64,000 nucleotides of DNA. Origin: Saccharum officinarum. Its lineage: Eukaryota; Streptophyta; Magnoliopsida; Poales; Poaceae. Position 1 is the first letter of the stretch. Each line of letters opens with the position of its first letter. The position numbers and the translations under genes were made by a program. This document shows, piece after piece, positions 44,066 to 55,900 of this stretch. The notes under the pieces were generated by a model. The model was not told the origin of the DNA and did not search any database. It was given only the letters and a program-made list of their open reading frames with translations. The DNA is taken from the NCBI GenBank assembly GCA_020631735.1, contig CM036197.1:49585880-49649879 (forward strand), in the 5' to 3' direction.

Positions 44066-44294
44066 GATGCCACGGGTGCATCACACTCAAACATGTCGTC
44101 AGCATAGTCCCTGTTCTTCGCCCGGCGAGCCTGAACCCGTGTGAGCTAAGGACATCGCAGCAGGTAAGGAGATGACGGGCCGCGGAGCAAGGCCCAAGAC
44201 AAGCAATGGCCGTTACTACGGCCTAGATTGGGTGCGCGGCTGAAGGAAGCAGGCGTGCTGTCGCACGGGCACGGCCCAACCCGAAACTTGCCAA

Positions 44295-44620
44295 GCCAGA
44301 GTTTTAAGCGCCATTGTATCAAAAATACTAATTACACATATTCGATGTGACACCCCATTTAACATCGAATTTAGTCTCTGTCACATCGAATGTTTGGACA
44401 TCCGATGTGATACTAACTAAACTTATTCCCTGTCACATCGAATGTTTGGACACATGCATAAAGTATTAAACGTAGACTAATTACAAAACTAATTACACAA
44501 ATTGAGACTAATTGACGAGACGAATCTATTAAGCCTAATTAGGCTCATGTTTAGTTTTTCTAATTAGTATCAAAATACCCGATGTGACATCTACTAAACT
44601 TTAGTCCCTGAATCCGAGCA
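44295..44620. mobile_element. Degraded GGCC/TTTAG-type MITE, partly duplicated
   Basis: Contains ttgacgagacgaatctatt and attacacaaattgagac, both typical of the family at 962, 6,917 and 17,432, plus several repeats of gtcacatcgaatgtttgga. Ends not sharply defined. Confidence 0.5.
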
Positions 44621-45465
44621 CTCCCTAAAACATGCATGTTCTGGATGTCATGCGAGGACAATACTAGAATCTATAAATAATGAAGGTAATCTGAAGCAAC
44701 TTGGCTTGCTTGGCCTGTTAAGAAAAAAAATCATGCAGAATTGTTCCTCGAGATGAAAGTTACTTTTTCCATAAAAACTAACGAAACGGCATCGTCAACA
44801 AACTGAACTCGACCATCCTCGGCCAGTAAATGACATGCTAACTAAACAAGAAATTTAGTTCACGAATTACAAGAGCTCTTTTTTACAAAGTTAAATTGGA
44901 TTTCATTTCATCATAGGCATACTGAAAAGATGGGGCTAAACATTTGCCATTGGAAATTTTGAAGTGTTCTTTGCACATTACGTTGTGGAGAGTGCATACA
45001 GGGCCAGGCTAACGGATGAAGGTGCTTCTGCCTCTCGGGGCCTAACCACTTAGGTGGCTCAGGCCGGACAAAAAAAAAAGAATATCAGGTTTTTTATTTT
45101 TTACCGAAAAAAATCAGGTTTTTTCCTAGCCCAATGCAATCTCGATTTTCCACGACGTATAGTACTGCGATTGAATGGACCAACCAACCCCCGCCAGTTA
45201 GCCAACGACCGACCGCTCCAGCACTCCCGTTACGGTGGATTAAGAAAACAAGGATAAAATTGCAAAGTTGAAAAATGAGAGTAAAATCACAATATAGGCC
45301 TTTAAAACAGGAAAACTGGCATTCAGCACAAAAAATAGAATATTTTCTTTGGAGAAATTATCAGAGAAGATTAGAAGACGATGTGACCACTAGCTATCTA
45401 ACAAATTAAACAGTGCGCCTATAAAATTCTAAGCATTAGCATTAAGCTCTACATTAATTTATAGG
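44621..45465. other. Intergenic, nothing recognised
   Basis: AT-rich, no domain-bearing frame. From about 45,466 the sequence is homologous to DNA downstream of WAK-B (reverse orientation), marking the outer limit of the WAK-A/WAK-B inverted duplication. Confidence 0.45.
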
Positions 45466-45798
45466 TTTCAAGAACTCAACATTCAAGTAGGATATCGTAA
45501 CAGTGCAAGGAAAGATGAAAAAAATGCGACTGGTTCGTTCTGTTTTGCTTTGCTTGTGCCATATGAACATCTTCAAACAGGATACTGGATTTACATAACA
45601 AAATGAATACCATACACCGACCAGGTAGACTGTAACTAAATTCACTTATTTACTGGTACTATAACATATTAGTTCTACATCAACCTTGATATTGTGGAGA
45701 GGTGTGTAAGGCTATATCTCTAAGTTTCTAATTTAGACCCAATTTGCAAAATGATACTCAAAATTACTAAATAAGATGTGAACCCACAAAAGCGAAAA

Positions 45799-48700
45799 TC
45801 ATCTTGGAATTTCAGATGACTGTATGAACTCTTTCTCCCAACTATATAGTCTAGTTCCTTCATTGCCTTTGCTTTGGTTCAGTGACTGGTCTTTAAGAGC
45901 ACTTTGACTTGTCCTTGAAACTCGGCAACCAGAGTGGACATTTGAACCTAGCACATCTTCAAGTGTTGTCTCAACTTGTCTCATTGTAGGCCTTTCTTCA
46001 CCTTTTAAATTTAAACATGCTTCGGCAAGCCTTGCAATAACCTCGGCATCTTTAGACCCTCCATCTTCAACAACTTGTGGATCTAAAATATCTGACAAGC
46101 GATATTCTTTTATCATTGTCACAAAGTGTGATGCTAGGCCTTTTGCTTCTGAGGTATGAGAGGAGAAAACAGGTTTAACCCGTGTTAATAGTTCTGCCAA
46201 GATGACGCCAAAGTTGTAAACATCACTCTTCTCTGTGAGTCGACTAGTGTAGTAGTACTCTTTTTTTCTCGAAAACGCAGGAGAGCTGCGCCTCATTATA
46301 TTAAGAGGAGAAAAGGGCGAGAGCCCAAACAACCCCACCAACACCACACACACACGCAACAGACACACACACGCACGCACTCATCAGTTTTCAAGATTAC
46401 AATCGCACCCGTGATAAGAACACAAGGCGACCAAAATAAGCTAGACCCTCTAACTACCAGGAAGGAGGGCAATCAAGAATGAAAGCCCTCGAGCCCCTGC
46501 CATACACCATAAGCGGCGTTCCTCGCCGGCTTTGATCAAAGCCCCAGCTAAGTTTGGAGCTGCTCCATCAAAAACACACCCATTGCGATGTTCCAAATAG
46601 TCCAAGCTCCGATTATAATGATCGAATTAATTCCTTGCCTCATCATCTCATCATCGGTGCTGCTGCAAGCTTTTTCCCACCAAGCATGGAAGGATAATTC
46701 AGTGGGTTGAGGAGATAGAGTCTGGAGACCGACCTGTCTGAGCAGATTGAACCAAAATTCTCTTGCGAACACACAATGGACAAGAAGATGGTCGATAGTC
46801 TCCTTTTCTTGGTCACAAAGAGGACAGCATTCCGGATGAGGTAGCCCCCGACGTGCTAGGCGATCAGCCGTCCAGCACTTATTGTGCGCGACGAGCCATA
46901 CAAAGAAGTGACATTTGGGCGGCGCCCATGATTTCCAAATCCTTTCCCAAGGTCCAAAAAGGGTAGAACCCAAAAGGAATCCTTCGTATGCTGACTTAGT
47001 CGAATACTGTCCATTAGAGGAGAACCTCCATAAGTGTCTATCCTCAACCTCCGGCTGCAGCTGAAAATCCAACAATAGGTCCCATAACTGAAAAATTCTG
47101 CAAACACACCAACTGTAAGAGCTCCCTGAATGTCTGAAGTCCAAGCCCGGTTAATGAGGGCGTCCCGAACAGTCCGCTGCTTAACCCTTCTATTAGGGAT
47201 AGCCGCGAAAAGGCGAGGGGCAAGGTCTGCAATGCATTGCCCATGAAGCCATCGATGTGTCCAGAAAAGAGTGTTTGCACCATCTCCAACTACAGATTCC
47301 ACTGCTATAGAGAAGAAGGCGCTCACTTGCTTAGGCACATGGAATGGGAGAGCAGCCCAAGGACGATGAGGCTCTGTTTTTTGCAACCAAACCCATCTCA
47401 TGCGCAGAGACCAGCCAAGGGACTTGATGTCTGAAATTCCCAGTCCTCCAAGTTCCAGTGGACGGTAAACTTTGACCCAAGCTAGAAGACAATGTCCACC
47501 TCTTGCGTCTTTGCGGCCTCTCCAAAGAAAACCGCGCCGAATTTTATCCACCGCTTTGATAGCCCATGGGGGTAAATCAATGGCCATAGCCAAGTAGATG
47601 AGCATCCTAGTGAGAACGGATTGCACAAGAACCCGTCTTCCAGCCCTTGTCATTAGGTCTACCTTCCAGCCAGGCAGTTGATCTGCAATGCGGTCAATAA
47701 TGGGCTGCACTTGTTCTTTGGTTAGTTTTCTTAGCGAGAGTGGCACACCCAGGTATTTGCATGGGAATTCTGAGAGTGGGCAGGGCAGCAGGTGTTGTAT
47801 GGTAGCAGTCTCGAATTCACCACATCTGATCGGGAGCACATTACTTTTCTGCAGATTTGTCTTGAGCCCAGATGCCTCTCCAAAAAGATTAAGAATATCC
47901 ATGGTTGTAGAGATATCTCCAGCCTCCGGGCGGAGAAAGAGAGCTACATCATCAGCATAGATAGAAATACGGTGCTGTATTCCACGAGCTGACAGGGGCA
48001 GCAGCAGACCCTCACTAGTGGCTTTAGCAATCATATGGCCCAACACATCCATAACTAAGATAAAGAGCATGGGGGAGAGGGGATCACCTTGTCGTAAACC
48101 CCGCTGATGATGGATATGATCCCGGGCACCCCATTTAAAAGAACTTGGGTTGATGACGAGGAGAGCAGCCCACTAATGATATCTCTCCATAGTTGCCCAA
48201 AGCCAAGCTGCTGTAGTACCTCCAGGAGGAAAGGCCAAGACACAGAATCAAAGGCTTTTGATATATCAAGCTTGAGAAGAATCCGAGGCTGCTTTTGCTG
48301 ATGAAGGAGCCTTGCCGTTTGCTGAACCATCATGAAGTTATCCTGAATGAATCGCCCTTTTATGAAGGCGCTTTGAATAGGAGAGACCATTTGTTGTAAA
48401 CGACCAGCGAGACGATTAGCCATCATTTTAGTAATTAGTTTGGCGAAGCTATGAACTAGGCTTATGGGTCGGAAATCTTTAGGTTGATCAGCACCATCCT
48501 TTTTAGGAAGGAGAGTGATATAGGCTGAGTTGAGAATGCCAAAGTTCAGAAACTTCCTGTTCCAAACTGCTGAAACTGCCGTCATAATATCATCCTTGAT
48601 GATGGGCCAGCAAGCTTTGTAAAAACGTCCCGTGAAGCCATCTGGCCCGGGAGCTTTGTCTGAAGGTAGAGTTTTAATTGTATTCCACACCTCTTCCTCA

Positions 48701-51700
48701 CTAAATGGAAGCTCGAGATCAGCTAGATCATGCGCATTGATTTCTAACTCAGACAAATTGATAGTGTATTCCCTGTTAGCACAATTACCTAGCAGGTTTT
48801 CAAAGAATTCATCAATAACTGCAGCCTTATCCTCATGACTAGTGCAGATTCGCTCGCCGTCAATAATTTTTGCAATAAAGTTCTTCCTTTTCCGGTGACG
48901 AGCATGAAGGTGGAAGAGCTTTGTATTTGCATCTCCTTCACGGAGCCAACTGATCCTTGATCGCAGTCGAGCAATTGTGCGCTGGAGCGATGCCAAAGCT
49001 AAGCTGTGCTTTTTTAGACTGTTTTTGAGCAATAATTCCCCCGAGGATAACTGACGGCTGTCTTGGGCGATCTCAAACTGGTGGAGGATTTCCCTAGCCA
49101 ATGCGAGCTGAAAATTCACCTGACCGACCACTTTGTCGCTCCATCTCTGCAGACCTTTGGAGGTAGCTTTGAATTTCTTTTCCAAGGTTCTGAAAGGACA
49201 GAGGCCAGCAGGAACGGAGGCCCAGGCTGAGGAGATGGCTTCCTGAAAGCCATCAAGTTTGGGCCAAAAGGATTCAAAATGAAACCTGCGACGACCCGGA
49301 TTGTTATCCCGTAGGCCAAGCAAAAGGGGGCAGTGATCCGAATCATCAGAAGCCAGACTCTGTAGCAAACAACTAGGAAATCTGTCTTCCCAGTCCACAG
49401 TGCAGAGAACTCTGTCCAATTTCACCAGAGTAGGGGAAACCTGCTGGTTTGACCATGTGAATTTGCGGCCGTGCAATGGAATCTCCTTGAGAGCAAGATC
49501 GTTGATTAGCCTTATGAAGCGACCCATCATGGCCCTATTGAAATTAGCATTATTCTTGTCCTCATCCTTATAAATTAGATTGAAATCCCCGGCAATCAAC
49601 CACGGCCCAGGGCAAGCTGCGCGGATATCGCGTAATTCCTGCAGAAACTGGATTTTATCTTCACTACCTTGTGGCCCATAAACACAGGTTAGCCACCATG
49701 CTTGCCCATCCTCAGTAGCAAACTGAATCGTTACACTGTGATAATCAATCCTCTGAACTCCTGAAACACCAATATGACGTCTCCAGGCAATCAAAATGCC
49801 TCCACTAGCACCGGCAGAGGGGACAACAACATAATTAGGAAAATCAGACCCAAGAGCTGAGAGAATAATCCTGCGAGACATGCCTGCAATTTTGGTCTCC
49901 TGAACACACACAATATCCGACCGCGAAGAGTCCACAAGAGAACGCAGAGAGTCCTGTCTGGAAGATGAATTTAAGCCCCTAACATTCCAAATCAGAATTT
50001 TGGAAGGATCCATTTAACACATATTTGTCAAACGACCAAAAATTACCACTGGTGGCCTAAGACAACAGCACACCACCCTCTCCCTCACCCAAAAATTCAG
50101 GGAGGGACCAATTGAAAAGAGCAGCCAAAGCCTGGAGATGAGAATCAGGAAGGGGCTGCTTAAAGTATTTCCGTGAGTACTCAGGATCAAGGTAACCGTG
50201 AGTTCCTTGGATTGTTGTAAGTATTTCTGTCTCATCCGTTGAAATTGACCTTGAAGCTCCAAAATCAGATACTTTTGTTGTTAAAGTATCAGTAAGCAAT
50301 ATATTTGCACATTTGATATCTCTATGGAACACAGATATTGAAGCAGCACCGTGTAGATATGCAATGGCCCTTGCAGTTTCCAGTGCAATCCTTAGTCTAT
50401 CATTCCATGGCAAAGGGTTTTCATATTATCCATGAAGATGGTAGGATAGGGTTCTATTTGATATGAACTCATAAACTAGTAAAGGAACTTCAGTCTCAAG
50501 ACAGCAACCAAAGAGCTTTACCACATTTCTATGGTTAGTTTGTGAAAGTATAACAACCTCATTTATGAACTGGTCAATTTCCCTTTGGACCACAATTTTA
50601 GACTTCTTGATGGCAACTACACGTTGGTCAGATAAGATACCTTTGTAGACTGTGCCATGACCTCCACCACCAATGATGCGATTCTGGTCAAACTTGTTGG
50701 TTGCTTGTTCTAGTTCTTCAGAGCTAAAAATCTTCATCCTTTCAGCTATATCTTTATTTGAAGATATCAACTGTTGTAGAAGCAATCCATGGTTTCTCTT
50801 GAAGAACTTTTGTCTTCGAAGTTTTGCCCTTCTTTGCTTGAGTTTATTGATGATGTTGGCAACACCCAGAATTGAAAATAATAGGCCAAAACCAGAACTT
50901 ATTGCTATTATAGCAATTAAGCCTGCAGAAAATAAACTCAAGGAGTCAAGGATTAATTACAGTAAGCTAGATGCAGGATGACATCCATTTCAAAATTTTC
51001 TAGTCACTTAAATGTGTAGAAAAAAATGTTTCTTGGAATGTTTCTTAGAGCCATATTACTAGCCACTTGATTTACTTGTAAAGCAAATTACAGTCTTGTA
51101 AAAAATAGACTTTTTTTTGCACTTAAATTGAGTTGTATCACATGTTTAAACTTCACAATAACATCAGAGAAAACTAATTTGGAAAGTGAAAAATATAGAA
51201 GTAGTGGTATTAAGAGATGAACTACCCACTCAAAACACTGAAGGAGAGCCTTTATTCAAAGCGAGTAGTATTTTGTACCAGGATGGCTCCTGATGCTTTT
51301 CTTTGATGAGCATCGGTATGTCCCAGGAATATTGATGCAGGTCCCATGACATGGGTAAATATCTGGCAGCTGGCACTCGTCAATATCTGGAGAAGGGAGA
51401 AAAGAACAGAACCATAAAGATGAAGTATTTCACATAATTTTGCTTCAGCAGCCTGAAAACATATAGAAAATAAATAACTAAACTAATTTTAGCTAGATAA
51501 GCACCTCGGTCATTCGTATAAATTGGACTTGCAAAATTAAAGGCCGAAATGATTGCAAAAAAAAAAAAGCCGAAAGAAAGAGATGACACTGTAGTATAAG
51601 ACAGAAAGTGGTATACCTACCTTGACATCCATTATCAATATAGGGATTGCCCTCGTATCCGTGAGAACAGTTGCACGTCGTAATTTCCATCGATAGTATA

Positions 51701-52550
51701 GGAGAAACTGTTTGAGCTTATGCATCTGAAGTCAGAAGATTGGGGTCCTATAGGCGACAGCACGAACAAGCCTGCGTCGCGTATCAGATCCAACGACCAA
51801 TCCAGCACCACCGGAACACTATCCACCATCACCGGAACAGCACCGATTGGAAAAAAACAGGTTGCTGAAGTTTCTCGCCATCTCGGCCTCGACTCTGCCG
51901 AACCACTCTTGATCAACTATGAAAGCTGCTCTACGGTAGTTGCCGGTTTCCCCTTCCAGATGCTTAACCTGGATGCCGTACGACGGGAGGTCCGCGCCGA
52001 GCGACGCGATGGACGTGCGGCAGCAGCCAGTGCCGGAGCACGAGGAGGCATCGGGTGTGTTGACGCAGACGGCGGCGCAGACGCTGGTGTAGGTGACCAT
52101 GGTGTTGTAGGGGATGAGCTTCGCCAGCACGTTGCACCCGAAGGCCACGAAGGAGTTGCGCGCGCTCGACACCATCAGGGGCCCGTCGTCCGGCGTCGGA
52201 ACGGACCATGAGCCGTTGAACTCGGCGGCGTACTGCACCCACGAGATTTTCCTCTGGATGCGTACCGTGCAGTCCGGCAGGGAGATGCCGAGCACCTGGT
52301 CTGCGCCGTCCCCTTCCCCCAGCAGCAGCTTCGCCGGCTGCTGCGCCTCGTCGCAGGTGAGGTTGAAGCCTTGGTGGAAGCAGCCCCGGCCGATCCCGAA
52401 CGGGTACGGCACTTGTACGCCGCCGCAGCTCTCCGGGCAACCAGGCAGGGCTATTGGGCCCGCCACCGCTGTCACCATGAGCTGAAGCGTGAGGGCTCCG
52501 ATCGCACCGATCGTCATCGTCGGTCGGCGGGACGAGACGGCGATCGTCAT
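45799..52550 (-). pseudogene. WAK-A: wall-associated receptor kinase pseudogene
   Basis: Exon 1 (52,550-51,621): signal peptide ending near AVAGPIALPGC, then a GUB_WAK pectin-binding domain (CPESCGGVQVPYPFGIGRGC, FNLTC, GTGCCRTSI, AAFIVDQEWF) and the end of an EGF repeat (CNCSHGYEGNPYIDNGC). Exon 2 (51,386-51,279): EGF_CA (DIDECQLPDIYPC). Exon 3 (50,922-45,799): transmembrane helix, then kinase: [44 protein letters not shown]. Lesions: T7 instead of T6 at 51,851-51,857 (read on plus as A7), a second frame change near 51,690, a nonsense codon at 50,424 (CAA to TAA compared with WAK-B) and a 3.9-kb LINE after DPEY. In life such a protein would be a plasma-membrane receptor kinase sensing cell-wall pectin or pathogens; this copy is dead. 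Confidence 0.92.
46261..50175 (-). mobile_element. L1-type LINE inserted in the WAK-A kinase exon
   Basis: 3,915 bp bounded by an exact 7-bp duplication, agtactc, at 46,254-46,260 and 50,176-50,182; the 3' end (left) has an A-run on the minus strand. Contains ORF2 only: APE-type endonuclease (WNVRGLN, VQETK, GDFN, SDHCPL), RT (LKLDISKAFDSV, then RQGDPLSPMLFI in the next frame, IYADDVALFL) and C-terminal zf-RVT (CPLCDQEKETIDHLLVHC). ORF1 is absent, so it is 5'-truncated. Two frame changes, near 48,075 (one base missing before the RQGDPLSP block) and near 47,094. Confidence 0.93.
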
Positions 52551-52958
52551 CTCTCGGCTCTCTCGTTTTACTGCCGACTTCAGTTCCGTTTGTCGAATGG
52601 ACTAATTGAAAATTGAGATGATGGTAGGATATTTATTGGTCCAACAATGTGATCCGGCAATTCGCAATTTCAAATCTAGCCAACGACTTTCACCGTCCGA
52701 GGCTCCTCATGGGCGGTGGGCGACGGCGCCGTGGAAGTCTTCGGCATCCGTCAAAGTCAAATGATGTGTGGATAGCACTGCAATTTCCCTGCTCACTACG
52801 ACACTTGCATAGTGGAGTGGTCAATTTTTTTTTTCTCTTACCTGGCTGATTTCGCGAAGATGGTGCTCGTCGATTTCCTCTGCCCACCATCCCAGCTCGT
52901 CAAGCACTCCCTCAAGCAGAAACAAGAAGAGGTTCGTTCGCGCTGAGGCTGAGCGACG
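52551..52958. promoter_or_regulatory. Shared divergent promoter of WAK-A and WAK-B
   Basis: 408 bp between two start codons that face away from each other. Contains WRKY-type W-box cores read on the minus strand (TTGAC at 52,750-52,754, TTGACT at 52,755-52,760, TTGACC at 52,819-52,824) and a T10 run at 52,826-52,835. No strong TATA box is seen. W-boxes are known to mediate defence induction of WAK genes; here this is only inference from motif matches, which occur often by chance. Confidence 0.45.
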
Positions 52959-55900
52959 ATGGTTCCCATCTTCCGGCGAGCGACGATCGGATGGATGTCG
53001 CTTCAGCTCCTGGCGGCAGCAGCACTGGCACTAGCAGGGCCTCCAGTAACCCTGCCTGGCTGCCGGGAGAGCTGCGGCGAAGTAAGCGTGCCGTACCCCT
53101 TCGGCATCGGCGCCGGCTGCTTCCACGAGGGTTTCGGCCTCACCTGCGACGACAAGCAGCTGCTGCTCTTGGGCGACGGTGCGGTGCAGGTGCTGGACAT
53201 CTCCTTGCCGGACGGCACGGTACGCATCAACAGCACCGTGTTCTCATCAGCCTCTGACTCTGACTCTCCAGAGTTCAATGCCACTTGGTCTCTCGCTCTC
53301 CCACACCCTCAGACCTCCGGGCCGTTCGTGATGTCGATCGAATACAACTGGTTCGTGGCCATCGGCTGCAATATCCTGGCGCAGCTCGTCCCTGTCGGCT
53401 CAAACAACACCGGCACCGCCATGTGCATCGACAATATGAACTATGATGCCATCTCAGCTTGTTCGGGTATTGGCCTCTGCCGCACACCCATCAAAGCGCG
53501 GGCCCCTACGTACTCTATAAAAGTTGTGTCCGCGCTAGGCTCGATGCCTACATCGCAGCCGCAGCTGCTGGATACAACAAAAAAATGCAGCTGCGTTCAT
53601 AGTTGACAAGGCATGGTACAGCCTTTACGGATACGACATGCCCAGCAATACCACTTCCTTGTATTGGCCGCAGAGCGTTCCGGCAGTGCTGGAGTGGTGG
53701 TTGGATCGAATCCACGACGAGGACATTGGATGCCTAAGCAACAACAGTTACTCCTACGAAAATTATGACAAAAAACGGTGCAACTGTTCCCAAGGATACC
53801 AAGGCAATCCATACATCAGAGATGGATGCCAAGGTACTGCTGCTTTCACATTTCATTCATTTCAAGAAGATTTCTATTTATGACTTTCTGAAGTTCTTCT
53901 GCTCTGCTTTTTCACCTGGCCTGGCTATATATATATAACCTTTTTCCCGTTTCAGACATCGATGAGTGTTTACAGCCGGATGTTTATCCATGCCGTGGAA
54001 CCTGCGTCAATGTGCCAGGAACATACAAATGCTCACCAAACAAAAGCACCAGGAGCCATCCAGTTCCAGGTATCAAACAAATGATGAACCGCTGCATCTC
54101 ACGTTCTTTTGGTATGTTTGGTTACCCCCTATTAAAATTTAGCTACTAAATTTTAGTCACTTTAGCTACTAAACTGCCAAACAAACTAACTAAAAAGAGA
54201 CTAAAGTAGTTTAGTCACATTAGTTACCCAAAAGTAGCTAAACGTGGACTAAAGTGTCTAGTGGACAAGGGCTGCCCCTCATTATTGCTGGTCTCCACCC
54301 TGATTTGAACATTCATTAGGGATATTTTGATCTTTGTTGAACTGCTTTTAGTCACTTTTAGTCACTAGAATCCATATGTGACTAAAATTTAGTCATTAGT
54401 TTTAGTAGCTAAATTTTAGTCATGGGAAACCAAAGAGTAATCCTAGAAAACCAGCTGTACATGAAGAGCCAAGTAAAAGACTAGAAGATTGTAATACTCC
54501 TATGTCATGTCTCGGCAGTAAACCACGTGTCTGTAACAAAATAAACACAAGTGACTCCCTCCTTCCTTAAAATATATAAAGTTTAGGACAAATATTTTGT
54601 TCATCTTTAAACTAACTAGCTAATGCCCGTACGTTGCTACGTGTGATAAAACTATGTTAATCTAATCTAATTTGTTGTCATAAGAAAGGTTTTCAAAATA
54701 CTGTTGGTACCAATAACGAAGTTAAAGCGACACATGATCTATTAATTTGCATCGCTGATACAAGTGCAAATGAAATATTAAATCAATCTTGGTCCCATCA
54801 ATCCCCAACTGCGAAACTTGAATGGGAATTCATTACAACACGTCTATTTTAGCTGTCAATCAAGGTCGTTAGACATTAGGATCTAAGTTTGGAATGCCAA
54901 ATACAGATAGTTATATATAATAGTTACTACATGCCACATGCAAAGTAGCTAAATGCTAGCAAACAAAAACAAATGGTGTGCCAGTGTTGGATGCTAGGCC
55001 ATCGAGTATTCTAGTTCATGGAAGCTAGATACTGCTGCTGCCAGCCTCGTTGTCACACGGAGTAGCAACTTCAGTCTCAAGCAATTAATCTGCTCTGAAT
55101 TTTTCATTACTGCAGAGTATAATGCAGTTAGTCTGAATGTGCAACCAAATAGAATCCTTGCATTGCTGATGCTATAACACAGCTAGTAGTTTTGTATAGC
55201 CTCCTTCATACTAAGCAATTAATCTCTATGCAATGTACAGATGTAAAGGCCTTTTTTGGATTATTTCTAATTCTAACTACATAGTGACAAATTAGCAGTG
55301 TAGGGTATCAGGTACCTGCCATGGTGGGTCTCTGATGAAATATTTGGTTAATCCGATGCCATGAGATGTCGTTTCTTCGGTAGAAATGAGTTCAGCTTGT
55401 TTGTATTCTCCCAAGTTTACATGACTGATGATGGAATTATTGGTCAGCTACACAACCTTACAGGGCACATTTTCACTACTACACCTAGTAAGAGTAGTCC
55501 CTACAAAAACAGTCAGTAAAACTTATAGAAATATGTTAGTCTAATATAGGACAAAATTAGTAAATATTTATGGTTCCTCTCACATTAGATTTTTGAACGA
55601 AGTCATTGTAATCTTCTACAATATCAACATTAGCTCTGATTGGAGACCACTACACAAGAATTATCAAAAGCAGAAGAAACCTTTTCAGCATGATCCTAGG
55701 TCTAGCCTGTGCGTTGCCATGTGCCAAAAATATCACAACCGGAATATGAGGACAAATCCTGATGCAAATCAAACAACCAAAAATATCACAACCGGAATGC
55801 ATGTCATGCCAAGTCTCATGACGTGTATTACATTATCATCCATGATAAATTAATTCTACAACTTGCAGTATTATCATTCCTGATAAATTAACTTTATAAC

